From assembly GCA_027422505.1 (NCBI GenBank), contig JAPQWV010000002.1:22732501-22796500 (forward strand): a DNA stretch of 64,000 nucleotides, read 5' to 3'. The notes under the pieces are model-generated. The model was not told the DNA's origin, ran no database searches, and was given only the letters and a program-made list of their open reading frames with translations. Positions 47,901 through 58,259 of the stretch are shown here, in pieces. Position 1 is the first letter of the stretch. Each line of letters opens with the position of its first letter. This DNA is from Craterostigma plantagineum (Eukaryota > Streptophyta > Magnoliopsida > Lamiales > Linderniaceae). The position numbers and the translations under genes are program-made.

Positions 47901-48441
47901 TCAGTGGTGGGAGTCCAATAGCCAATTTGTTAGTTGACAGCTTGTTCAGGGTCTTGAAGTTAAGATGAGATAACCGTTGGTGCCATAAGTCATTTTGAGT
48001 TGAAGTTGCTTTGGAGATTAGGCAGATATCAGTCTTTGGTTTGACAGTTCTGATATCAATGGTGCAAAGATTTGTCTTGCGAGTTCCAGTGAGAAGTTCT
48101 TCACCACTGGCATTGAGAATTTTGCAAGTTTTCTTTAGAAACACAACTTGGAGTCCAAAATCACTGAACTGTCCTATTGATAAGAGGTTGTGTGTCAGTC
48201 CTTCAACATACGAGACTTGTTTAATTGTGAGTCGATTGCATATGAGATCTCCAAATCCAAGGATTCTGGCTCCGTTGCTATTACCAAAGCGTACCAGTCC
48301 TCCTGGTCTATCAACGTAGTTGCTCAACAGTTCCTTTGTCCCAGTCATGTGTGTGAAGCAACCAGAATCTAAGTACCACACATGAAGGGCCTGCAATATA
48401 AAACTAGAGGGTTTTAGGTACCCATTGAAATATGGGTCCAC
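44965..48441 (-). CDS. Copia Pol polyprotein (protease, integrase, RT, RNase H), intact
   Basis: 1158 codons without a stop. Protease YLDSGC (active-site Asp 25); integrase zinc finger HQRLSHL...CSAC (residues 154-191), catalytic D219 (LLHMDLCGP), D282 (VRSDNGTEF), E318 ([11 protein letters not shown]). An acidic Ser/Thr/Pro linker (450-600) precedes reverse transcriptase with KWVFKNK (696-701), [27 protein letters not shown] and YVDD (844-847); RNase H has [19 protein letters not shown] and [13 protein letters not shown]. Gag lies upstream in another frame and overlaps by 38 bp, so Pol needs a frameshift or separate initiation; the open frame's first ATG is at 48441. Every catalytic residue I can check is present, so the enzyme could be active. 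Confidence 0.95.
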   Translation of the reverse strand: MDPYFNGYLKPSSFILQALHVWYLDSGCFTHMTGTKELLSNYVDRPGGLVRFGNSNGARILGFGDLICNRLTIKQVSYVEGLTHNLLSIGQFSDFGLQVVFLKKTCKILNASGEELLTGTRKTNLCTIDIRTVKPKTDICLISKATSTQNDLWHQRLSHLNFKTLNKLSTNKLAIGLPPLKYQKEHMCSACEKGKMKKASHPTKHTASTQHPLELLHMDLCGPMRTESIGGKKYMLVIVDDYSRYTWVRFLRTKSETVEHIPNLIRTTQNLLQRSVKIVRSDNGTEFKNQQLSDFYESIGITQQFSAIYTPQQNGVVERRNRTLVEAARTMIIQSSLPHFLWAEAMNTACYTQNRTNIHLRFGKTPYELINGRLPNIAHFRIFGCKCFVANDREDNSKLDPKATEGIFVGYSSQSKAYRIFLRDRRMIMESINVTFDEGLEISTGHSSLGQVSRTLHLIDSHKEKGECSRDASEWSSSVPGSDQGSLKPDQPPTDNSRQHNPTCFNQRVQEELDLDLLFEHIYISQNQTRPSTDTFLNTESSPSSSTHASEPIPNQTIPPSDAEASIPTTLTTTQTEASSSTSAGNTNATAIDYPLSEEAQIDETTLPHEKKWVRHHPTDQIIGDPNTGVTTRRSHSNECNFTCFLSQTEPKRVVDALRDPNWIVAMQEEINQFERLKVWNLVPRPKGKTVIGTKWVFKNKKDEDGVVIRNKARLVAKGYNQQEGIDYDETFAHVARIEAIRLFLAYAAHKDFTVYQMDVKTAFLNGILKEEVYVSQPDGFLNADHPDFVYKLDKSLYGLKQAPRAWYEVLSDFLISSGFTKGKIDTTLFVKKDGVDIMLVQIYVDDIIFGSTNPKLCEEFSILMQSQFEMSMMGEMSFFLGLQIKQLQDGIFINQSKYIHDILRKYGIDKSKSSSTPMSTSCSLDADHLGEPVDVTHYRGIIGSLLYLTASRPDILFSTCLCARFQANPKESHLHAVKRILKYLKGTPDLGLWYPKNSSMKLIGYSDADFAGCRLDRKSTSGHIQFLGDKLVCWASKKQNCVSTSTAEAEYVAAASCCSQILWIRTQLRDYGFDLNRIPIYCDSKSAIAITCNPVHHSRTKHIDLRYHFIKDHVERGIIEMYFVNTEIQLADLLTKALDEKRFQFLVAKLGMLNLNF

Positions 48442-51076
48442 CTCTATTACGTTTATTAGTCCGTTTAGACTCCCTAGATTTTCCTTTGTTAGTGGATGAC
48501 ACAGGGTCTCTAATTATTTCTAGGGTTGGGATTTGAGTTCCTGCAGTCTGAAGCTTTGGAACCCATTTGTGCACAGGTTCTTTGATAGCTTTTGGTTTTG
48601 ATTCGTGTTTTGACTTTGTATTTTTGTTTTTAGGAATTGTTTTGTGAGTTTGCTTGGTGACGTGATCATGCACGGAAAGCTTTGTTTTTGATTTAGAAGA
48701 CAAATTTTTTGATACATGGCGAAATAAAGAAGGTACAAAAGTTTTGGGAGGAAAATACTCAATGACAAAAGGTGTATTGAGATCACTATTCTCCTTCAAG
48801 ATATCTTCCTTTTTAACCCATACTTGCCCCTTCAATGGCTCTTTTGTTGGTCCTGAAAATTTCAATGTATTAGTGCAGGAAATTTTGTCATGCGAAACTA
48901 AGGTGTATGAAATTGTGTGTAATCTTAATTTTTCTTTAAGTGAAGATATATCCTGAAGAAGTTTCTGCCTTTCTTCACCAAATGACTTTCTCTCGCTTTC
49001 GATAGTGGAGTGAAGATCACTGATTTTCTTTATGCAATCAGGCATATATCCTGTTGCATATGTAACCATCGGTGCCGTACTTTCCGAAACACCTGAGGTT
49101 TCTCCTTCATTTGGATGTGGAATATCTGACTCAAATTCTGTTATTGCTGGACAACGTCTTTCTTTATAACTATCATTTAATTCTGTGTAGTTAAATGATG
49201 TTTGAGTTTTACTGTGTGTTGATGTCTCATTTTCACTGACAAAAGGCATGAGATTTGCCAGACAACCTGTCTGCATGAATTTGAGATCATATAGATAAGG
49301 TGAACTTGATATGCCTAGTTTTAACTTACATGGGTTTTCAAAACCTAGTCCTTTATGGGGATTATAGAAATCAACGTTAGCTGGTTTGTTCAAGAAGATC
49401 GTTTGTTCTGACTGATCTCGTCGGGTTAAAACGTCCTCCAATTTTTTTATTTTGGAGTACAGTCTTTCCCGTTCTTTACTTAGTAAGTCATATTTAATTG
49501 TAGCGTCCATTGCCTGATCTCTATGAGATTTCATTTCCTTTTCTAAATCCTTGGCTTTAGCTTCGGATTTTTGCACTTGTATTTCTAGCTTAGCAATTTT
49601 TTCATTTGCTACAATTACACGATTCTTCTCACATGCATAATCATATCTAAACTTATCTAATACTACTAAATTCTTCTCTAAGTTAGCTTCTAGTTCTTTG
49701 ATTTTCTTTTTCCCAAATTTGTTAGATTTATATAAGGATAGAAATTCATTTTTCATCTTAAGTAAGGAATCATAATCTGCTTCACTTACCTCCACTATGT
49801 CTGAATTGTTAGAGGTTTCCCTGTCTGACTCGCTACCTTCAGCTCCAGCTCCATCTTCTAGTTTGGCCATCAGTGCTACGTTCTCATTATCGCTGTCTGA
49901 AGTATCTTCAAGCCAATGATCCTCTTCTGCCATTAAGACCAGTCCTTTTTCTTTTTGTTCAGCTAATTGAACTTTCCGGCGGTAATAGTTAACGTCCTTT
50001 TTCTTGGGCATTCTGCACTCTCTGGCAAAGTGTCCATTCTTACCGCAGTTGAAGCATTTGCCGCCTTGATGAGGAGTTTCAGAGTTGTTTTCCTCATCCC
50101 GAGTCTTTCCTTTAGAGTTGGAGGAAGTTCTTTGACGATTGGAGGAGGAACCAGTCTTCTTATGATATTTCTTCTGCACGAAATTCGAGACCAGAGCGAG
50201 TTGCTTAGCAAGGTCTTTGAGGGTAATTTCCTGGTCTCCATGTTTCGTGAGATCCTTGGATTCATCATCAGGATCGGAGTCTTCTCCCTCCTTAACTTGT
50301 GATGACTGGATAATTTCTTTGTCCTTGAATTGTTTTCTTGATGATCGTTTAGTCAAAAGAGCAAGTGAGTCGCTTCCTATTGATTTGATTTCCTCCCTTC
50401 TTTTCTCCACATGATTGGAATGTTGATTGAGGTAGTCGAATAATGTATGAATGCTAACTTTGGTCATGTCGTTCATTTGTCTTATCATAATTGCAGTAGC
50501 CTCCCATTCTGGATGAAGTGATCCTAAGAATTTGATATTGATCTCCATTACACTTTTTGTAACTCCATTCATCTTTAGCTCGTTTAGAAGAACAAGAAAT
50601 CGATGGAAGGTTTCTTGGAGAGTTTCCCCTTTGTTAGCATGAAAGCGGTCATAAGAGATGAGTGTGTTTGCCATTCTTGCCATTGTATTGACTTCTGTCC
50701 CCTGCATCATAATTCGAAGAGCATCCCACATTTCTTTTGCACTATCACCACATTCGAGTTGCATCAAAATGTCATTGGGAATGGCTTGCATCATGTATGA
50801 TTTCGCCACTTTGTCTGCCTTAAGTCGCAGTTTTTCTTCATCACTGCATTGGTCAGCAGTTTTCAAGATCCTCTGTTCCTCTCTTGCAGGAGTGGTGTCA
50901 GTAGTGGCGGGAATTATGGTCCAATACTATGTAGGTCCATTGTAAATAGATTCCAGAAGGTTCTCTGAATTGTCCTTGCTTTCTATGAAGTTGATGAACC
51001 TTCTCTTCCAGACTGCGTATTCTCCATGTCGGACGATGGGAGGTCTAACATCATTTCCCATACTGAAAGAATCCAT
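48404..51076 (-). pseudogene. Sirevirus Gag with one in-frame TAG at codon 50
   Basis: ATG at 51076 opens MDSFSMGNDVRPP and WKRRFINFIES, typical copia Gag starts; TAG at 50929-50927 interrupts it, and the same frame then continues without a stop to 48404, about 840 further codons. Domains: UBN2/copia Gag region (MWDALRIMMQGTE, LQETFHRFLVLLNEL), a CCHC zinc knuckle (CFNCGKNGHFAREC), and a long coiled-coil C-terminal half (49450-49750) of the kind found in Sirevirus Gags. It ends [11 protein letters not shown]. The single stop could be a recent mutation or a site of read-through. Base composition and the intact remainder argue for recent activity. Confidence 0.88.
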
Positions 51077-51179
51077 TGCTTGTGTTTTGGATATGATCGT
51101 TAACGTGTAATGTGAGGAAAAGTTGATTTGAAATGAAATTGGTTCAAAGTCTAAATCTTTAGAGTTTGACTTTGACTCG

Positions 51180-51830
51180 AAAAATTAGTTCAAATTCGTG
51201 GATTTCGCTATGTGAGGATTGCGATGTGTGTTGATGAAGTTCGCAAAATGACAAGCGTTCGCAAACCGCAAGATTGTACTGATTCGCAAACTAATGAAGG
51301 ATTCGCGAAATGTCCAGTGACATATACAATTGTTCCAATTCGCAGAATGAGATGAATTCGCAGAAGTGTGAAAAAGTCCGCGAATTTCTACAGGAAGTTG
51401 AGGTTCGCAAAAATTCTTCGAACGAGTTCGCAAATTTTGCGGAGATTGGAGTTCGCAAAAGTTCTTCGACTGGATTTGCAAAATTCTGCGGGCAACGAAA
51501 TTCGCACAATTCTTCTACTGGATTCGCAAAATTCTGCGGAGTTGAAGTTCGCGAAATTCTTCGACTTGATTCGCAAAATACTATCTTTACTGTTGGCAAC
51601 TTTCAAGAATTCGCGAAAAAAGCTATCAGAGAGTTCGCGAAATGAGGCAGTGTGTATTTCTTGCTTCGTAAATTTTGGTTTCGCAAAAATTGAAGAGATA
51701 TTTCACGGGTTGACTTGATTCCTTCAATTCACGGTCGGTCCTCAACTTGAATTCGTGAAACTGAATCGCTAATTTAGAATTGGCAAATTCAAATCCAAAT
51801 CAAGTGTCGTTCGCAATCTCAAAATCAGGC
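51180..51830 (-). other. Element 5' leader with TTCGCAAA/TTCGCGAA motif cluster
   Basis: Non-coding leader between the primer-binding site and Gag. About twenty TTCGC(A/G)AA-type words occur in 51230-51640, often followed by ATTCT(T/G)C. Short open frames here are chance products of the repetition. Confidence 0.65.
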
Positions 51831-52072
51831 TAAACCACGAAGCTGTTTTTCAGTTTCTCCAGCAGAAATCCAGAAGTTTGACACAAATTGACAGAAACTG
51901 ATTCTGAAATTCTCAGAACATGTAGAAACCAACCAGCCGTCTTAGTTGCAGAACTATCTCAGAAAAAACTTAAACCCACGATACTGAGCTTTTAAACGAA
52001 AGTTGAAAAATCAAATAACTTATACTGATGATGTTAAAGAATTTGGAATGAAGTTTCCTCACCTACACGCTT

Positions 52073-52084
52073 GCTCTGATACCA
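52073..52084 (-). other. Primer-binding site, initiator Met tRNA
   Basis: TGGTATCAGAGC on minus, two bases from the 5' LTR; an exact match to the common plant copia site. Confidence 0.92.
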
Positions 52085-52086
52085 CT

Positions 52087-52366
52087 TGTAATTCCAGATT
52101 ATCCAAGAACACTTCAACAGATTAAACCTTCGTAGAATGTGAATGGTATGCTTTTAGAGGTTTAGTGTTGAATACGTGAGATTTTTTGCAAAATGGAAAC
52201 TTAGATTAATGAGTGTTAGGGTTTAAGCTTAAATACCTTGAGAGGTATTTAAGCTTATTGGGCCCCTAACAAGCCCATTACAAACACAAACCCAATACAA
52301 ACATATAAAATACACTGTAAGACTTAGAATAAATATTTTGGACACTTTTTTGAAATATTCCTAACA
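52087..52366 (-). repeat. 5' LTR of the Sirevirus-like element
   Basis: 280 bp, identical to the 3' LTR apart from one extra T near 52350. Confidence 0.95.
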
Positions 52367-52789
52367 AGGTGTCATCCTGCACTTTTTTTATCTACGTTCG
52401 GGTCTGATGGCCTCGCATAGGATGACCTGGGCCGCTAGAGCATTCGTAAGTTTTAACATTGTACATATTTTCGCCGGCCATGTTGCAGTTCTACGTTAAT
52501 GTCTTTTCTATATTGTACAAGCTCATTTTCGGACGAATTGTTGGGCACGAAAGTACGAATATCTATGAAAGAAGACCGTGGATCCAGAGTTTAAACGGTC
52601 CCAATTTGGCACGTAGACTGTTTGGAGACTTTGTTGTTTAAGTTCGGTTATTTGACTTGGGATGGGACTGTTTGGAAACTGTGTTGTTTATGTTCGTTAA
52701 GATATTTGTCTTGTGAATGAGACTGTTTGGAGACTCATTGATGTCGTTTGTTGTGTAGTTGTATGAGACTTTGTCTGTATTTTATGCAG

Positions 52790-53890
52790 TACCATAAGTT
52801 TTTATATTAGCGTACATTATCTTTTACATACAGAGTACCATAATGTACAGGTTTACCGTACCATTATGTAATATATATATATATATATAGCGTACCATAA
52901 CCAGAGTATATTAGTACCTTATCTTTTATTAGTGTACCTTATCTTTTACATACAGAGTACCATAATATGCAGGCTAATTGTGCCACTTATATATATAGCG
53001 TACCATAACAAGAGTTTATGAAGTGCCTTTTATTTTGTATTATAGCGTACCTTATCTTTTACATACATAGTACTAGAATATGCAGGTTGACCGTATCATT
53101 ATGTATATATATAGCGTACCATAATCAGAATATATGAAGTACCTTATCTTTTACCTTAACGTACCTTATCTTTTACATATATAGTACCATAATCTGCAAG
53201 TTTACCGTACCATTATGTATAAATATATTGTACCATAACCAGAATACATGAAGTACCTTATCTTTACATATATCCTGCATAGTCACGTACCTTATCTTTT
53301 ACATATATAGTACCATAATCTGTAGGTTTACCGTATCATTATGTTTACATATACAATATCCTAATTTGGAAGTATACCGTAATATATGTAAATTTGTTAC
53401 TGTAATATATGCCAGTTTGATACCCTATGATATGCAAGTTAGGTACCGTAATATATGCATGTTTGGTACTGTAACATACGCCTGTTTGGTACCCTACGAT
53501 ATGCAAAAGTGGTACAGTAATATATGCAGTATTTTATGTAGTACCATATGTTTTTATGCAGTACTATATGTTTTTATATGATCGTACCTTATATTTTACA
53601 TACAGAGTATCATTATGCATTTTAACCGTACCATTATGTAAACATATAGCGCACCATAAACAGAAGATATGAAGTATATTGTCTTTTACATTACCGTACC
53701 ATATCGTTTACATATAGAGTACCATAATATGCAGGTTAATTGTATCATTGTGTAAATATATGGTGTACCATAAATAGAAGATATGAAGTACCTTGTCTTT
53801 CATATTGTCGTACCATATCTTTTACATACGGAGTACCATAATATGCGGGTTAACGGTACCATTATGTGTTTATGTCTCGTACCATAAATA
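52790..53890. repeat. GTACC tandem array, long unit (about 100 bp)
   Basis: About ten imperfect units, each with GTACCTTATCTTTTACATAC, GAGTACCATAATATGCAGGT, TACCGTACCATTATGTA and TATAGCGTACCATAA, so three to four GTACC words per unit. Lies in the interior of the long MULE. No ORF. Confidence 0.8.
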
Positions 53891-53902
53891 GAATATATGA
53901 AG

Positions 53903-54862
53903 TAGACGTGGGTAATGTTCCGGTTTGGGCCGGTTCCGGGTCTACCGGTTCCGGTTCAATCGGTTCCGAAATAGTACCGGTTCCGATTCCGGGACCATTT
54001 TCCCGGAACCGGCCTGGAACCACTATACTGAACCCCGGGATCCGGAACCGGCCCATTTATTTTTTATTTTTTTTGTTTTTACTTGCATGCTTTGTGGCTT
54101 TAACGTTTTGTTTTTACTTGCATGCTTCGAACAACTACACTGTTAGTCTGAAGTTCCAAGAATATTAATTTTTTAGTTGTTGGAAGAATTACTTCCTCTG
54201 TCCCGGCTATTTCTTCCCAAAGATTAGCGGGCATGACGATTAAGAAATCACATTATTTTAATATTATAGTACACCTTTTGATGTATAGAGAGAAAAGTTA
54301 TTAGTAGACACGCAATCAAGAAGACTTTTTTAATATTAATGGTGTAATTAGTTTAATTAGTGGGATAATATTTTACCAAAAATGGAAGTGGGAAGAATTA
54401 TGTGGGACGCCCGAAATAGAAAGATGGGAAGAAATAAGTGGGACGGAGGTAGTAACTTTTTAGTCCCAAGTTCCAAGAGCAGACATAAATGGGGTGGCTT
54501 TTAACGTTTTGTTATTTTTGCTTTTGAATTTGTCTACTGTGGTCCGTTCTCAATTAAATACTACATTATTACCTAGATATCTGAGCTTGACTGCTATCGT
54601 AATATGTGATTCATCAATGTAAGAGTTCGAATAATTAAAAAAAAAATAAAGGAGACTTGGCCCAACGGGCCGGTTCCGTTTCCGGGAACCGGGAACCGGA
54701 ACCGGTAATCCACGGTTCTGGTTTCCCGGAACCGGCCCAATCCACTACTATTGGGCCGGTTACCGGTTCCAGAACCGGTTTGTACCGGTTCCGGTTCTGG
54801 ACCGGTTTCGTAGGCCGGTTTTGGGCCAGGTCTGGGTTGACCCGGCCCATTACCCAGGTCTA
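53903..54862. mobile_element. Non-autonomous hAT element with 8-bp target duplication
   Basis: TIR TAGAC(G/C)TGGGTAATG at both ends, flanked by perfect ATATGAAG at 53895-53902 and 54863-54870. Subterminal regions are dense in CCGGTTCCGG and GGCCGGTT. A Stowaway MITE is nested at 54192-54452. No transposase. Confidence 0.92.
54192..54452. mobile_element. Stowaway-type MITE
   Basis: TIR CTACCTCCGTCCC (right end) and CTTCCTCTGTCCC (left end), with TA target duplications at 54190-54191 and 54453-54454; 261 bp, no ORF. The same family recurs inverted at 60701-60965. Confidence 0.9.
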
Positions 54863-55399
54863 ATATGAAGTACCTTATCTGTGTACAGTAAGATAGCTTA
54901 TCTTGTACAGTAAGGTACCTTATATTTACATATATAGTACCATAATCTGCAGGTTTACCGTACGGATATGTATACATATATTGTACCCTAATATGCAAGT
55001 ATACCGTACCATTTGTTATACATCCGAAATAAATAGATTCCTAAGCGAATCGCGTTGTTATGCATGATTTTGACAATACCTAACAATATAACATGAATAA
55101 AAAAATATAAAAAAAAGCACAAGTAGGACTCACCAGATTTTTCAAATTATGTTGTAAGATGATCTTGCTTCTATCCTTATATTCTAATGAATCTTGGAGT
55201 TCGAAAGTTTAATTCATGCGTGTAAGGCCTAATGCACCTAATTTGATCTGAAACATAACTAATACTCTATATTACTGTTTTAGGGTGGTTCCAGATGAAA
55301 AACTAATTCGTACGACCTCGAAAAATACTAACCCTAGTATGACGTATCACATATTTAAGGGACGACGTACCTTACTTAGCTTTGTAGGGGTACCTATTT

Positions 55400-56700
55400 T
55401 TTTATTGTAAGCGTACCATCACAGACACGGTTGTAGTACCCAAAATTACATATGACATCAAACATTTTATGAAAGCCAATGACATGTCAGATGAGCTGTC
55501 TTTTTGATTTAATACCTCGTACGTCAGAAATCTGTCCACTCATACAGAAAATGTCATAAATATGTCCAGTCATGACAGAAAAATGTCAGAGTTGTCTCTT
55601 TATTTCTCCACATCAACATATTCTTAAATGCTTCGTTTCTGATGAAATATAGCCAAGTCTTAAATTCAAACTTACTTTAATTTATACGGTACCTATTTGT
55701 GAAACGATACAGTACCATCCGTGGTATGTTTAGTGTACCTTATTTGCATATATTCCAGTACCTTGTTGGCTTATATTACGGTACCTGTTGGCTTATATTA
55801 CAGTACTTTGTTGGCATATATTAGAGTACCTTGTTGGCTTTTATTACAGTACTTTGTTGGCATATATGTCCATCTCTTTGTTCTCATATATTACATTACC
55901 AAATTGGCATAAATTACGATATCAAATTTGCATATATTACGGTATCAAACTGGCATATATTACAGTACCAAATTGAAATATATTACGGTACCAAACTGGC
56001 ATATATTACAGTACCAAATTTGCATATATTACGGTATCAAACTGCCATAAAGTACGATATCAAATTTGCATGTATTTAGGTATCAAACCGGCATATATAA
56101 CAGTACCAAATTGACATATATTATGGTATCAAACTGATATATATTACAGTACCTAATTTGCATAATTACGGTATCAAACAGGCATATATTACAATATCAA
56201 ATTTGTATATATATTGTGGTATTAAACTGGCATATATTACAGTACCAAATTGACATATATAACGGTACCAAACTGGCATATATTACAAAACCAAATTTGC
56301 ATATATTACGGTATCAAACTGGCATAGAATAGAGTATCAAATTTGCATATATTACGATATCAAAATGGCATATATTACAATATCAAATTTGCATATATTA
56401 CGGTATCAAACTGGCATATATCACCGTACCAAATTGACACATATTACGATACCAAACTGACATATATTAGTACCAAATTTGCATATATTACGGTATCAAA
56501 CTGGCATATATTACAGTATCAAATTTGCATATATTACAGTACCATGTTGGCATATATTACAGTAACAAATTGGCATATATTAAGGTACCAAATTTGCATA
56601 TATTACAGTACCAAATTGGCATATATTAGGGTACCATGTTGGCATATATTAGGGTACCATGTTTGCATACATTACATTAGATAACTGGCATATATTAGGG
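55400..56700. repeat. GTACC tandem array, short unit (about 22-23 bp)
   Basis: Some forty units of GCATATATTACGGTACCAAA with TTT or CTG linker, alternating GTACC and GTATC, densest from 55735 to 56690. Open frames across it are translations of the repeat. Confidence 0.88.
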
Positions 56701-57537
56701 ATACGTATATATCGATAAGCGTCGTTGCTTCATGATTAATAGTAAGGAAGAATCCCTTTTATACTCACACATTGCAAATAACGTCCCGCCACCAACCGAA
56801 TTTGCAGATGCCATATTTTCAGATAATATGACAACCTTCATAAATGGTACGTTGTATAGTTTAGATTGGTACTGCATAATAGGACATTTTGATACCATAT
56901 AGACAGGTTACTTGGTACGTAATATAAATACACAAAGTACTGCATAACATAAATGTCCAATCGGACTGTGTCACATAATATATTTAGGTACGGTAAAACA
57001 ACAAACAATGGTACGTAATATACATAACAAATGGTACGTCGTAACAGTTCTTAAAAAAATCCAAAATCTCGATGGATTAGCCTCAATAACTACCAAATCC
57101 TAACATTCCACCCTTATATCGAGCTCTTGGAGCGCATTGAGCTCCCGGATTTGGGCTAAACCTTGAACAAATGCGTAAAATCGACTAACCAAACCCTTTG
57201 CAAAAGAAAAGATTACCTGACAAAATTAAGACCCAAAATCAAGAACCAAAATCAAGAACCCAACTTTCAAGAGGCTCGTCGATCGTTGTCCGGCGCCGGA
57301 ACGAGCGGAAGGAGGCGGTCGGCAAGACGGAAATTCGTCGACGGGGATGGAGCTCGAATTTTGCAGAAAAGAAAAACTGAAAAGAGAAAAGAACTAAGGG
57401 TATTTTGATAATCTTAGGTGATTAGGTACCTAAGTGTAAAATTTTTATTCAAGTGGGTACCTAGCTATAAAATATGCCTGACAAGGTACCTAAGTGGCTG
57501 ATTTGTTTTATATTGGGTATTTATACGTAGATTTCCG
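56701..57537. other. Right interior and TIR of the long MULE
   Basis: Contains scattered GGTACG words, a short GC-rich piece (57280-57350, CGTCGATCGTTGTCCGGCGC) that may be captured gene sequence, and the right TIR (about 57410-57537) with three GGTACCTAAG-type words. Confidence 0.5.
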
Positions 57538-57769
57538 TTTATTGTTTGAGAAAATTTTAATAAAAGTAATGTTTGTGCTCGCTTTTGTTAACTTTAAGGC
57601 ACATGTATAACTAACAATCTTTTGCACAAGTTTTATTTTATTTTTAAATGAAATTATAAACCAACATAGGCATTTTTAATAAAATAATAAAAAAATAAAG
57701 CACTGACAAAATAAAGAGAAAATCAAAAGCATTAATAAAATAGAAAAATTCGTATGTTGTTTTTACGAG

Positions 57770-58215
57770 TTAGTAACTCGTATAAGAGACATACAAGTTA
57801 CTGTTACACGGTGGCCCGCTGACCTGACGTGGCGTTCATTAGCCGAGTAACTCGTCTACATATCATACGAGCCACTAACTCGTAAGATAGGAATACGAGT
57901 TACTAACTCGTACAACCTTTATACGAAATACTGGTAAACGTGGCCCGTTGACCTGACGTGGCGTTCGTTTGCCTAGTAAATCGTATACAGTTTATACGAG
58001 TACATACGAGTTATGTGCGTGGCCGACCCCATGCAGGGTCAGTTAATAATGCGAGTATCTCGTATTTAGTTGATACGAGTTACTCGAATTATTGCAATAA
58101 TTCATGCAATAATTAGAGTAACTCGTATGTATTATTTACGAGTTACATGCGACTTGCAAGTTGGTGCAATAATGCATCTAACTCGTATGTAGTTTATACG
58201 ATTTACATCTTTATA
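57770..58215. repeat. ACGAGTTAC palindromic repeats in the left TIR region
   Basis: About a dozen ACGAGTTAC / GTAACTCGT words, several paired as near-palindromes such as ACGAGTTAGTAACTCGT. The right end of the element (63000-63150) repeats them. Confidence 0.75.
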
Positions 58216-58259
58216 AATACCCCCACCCCTTTCGATTTTTAAAACACAACACAAAAATT

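Larger units (their letters stand above)
38621..52366 (-). mobile_element. Sirevirus-like copia retrotransposon, nearly intact and young
   Basis: LTRs 52087-52366 (5', since the element reads minus) and 38621-38899 (3'); I found no difference between them except one T in a T run. Target duplication AGGTG at 38616-38620 and 52367-52371. Primer-binding site TGGTATCAGAGC (minus, 52084-52073) matches initiator Met tRNA. Polypurine tract AGGGGGAGAA (minus, 38909-38900) abuts the 3' LTR. Order along the minus strand: leader, gag, pol, spacer with antisense small ORF, extra ORF region, 3' LTR. The long gag, the gag-pol frame change and extra coding after pol suit the Sirevirus lineage. It inserted into the long MULE. 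Confidence 0.93.
37841..57537. mobile_element. Long Mutator-like element (GTACC family) with nested insertions
   Basis: Flanked by a perfect 9-bp direct repeat TTTATTGTT at 37832-37840 and 57538-57546. The ends are imperfect inverted repeats of about 100 bp. The outer 60 bp run from GGGGATTCAAC (left) or CGGAAATCTAC (right, inverted) through TAAATACC and end CCTTGTCAG on both sides, followed by CTAGGTACC(T/C)ACTTGAA. The same layout occurs at 962-2163. Without the Sirevirus (38621-52366) and hAT (53903-54862) insertions the element is about 5 kb. Its interior holds GTACC-bearing tandem arrays and an exon-like stretch with good splice-site sequences (38160-38620, 52372-52450), but I recognise no transposase, so it is probably non-autonomous. 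Confidence 0.82.

Noticed and set aside
55721..56684. Tyr/Ile-rich repeat protein ORFs
   Set aside because: Open frames arise from the 22-23 bp GTACC array, whose unit happens to lack stops in one frame.
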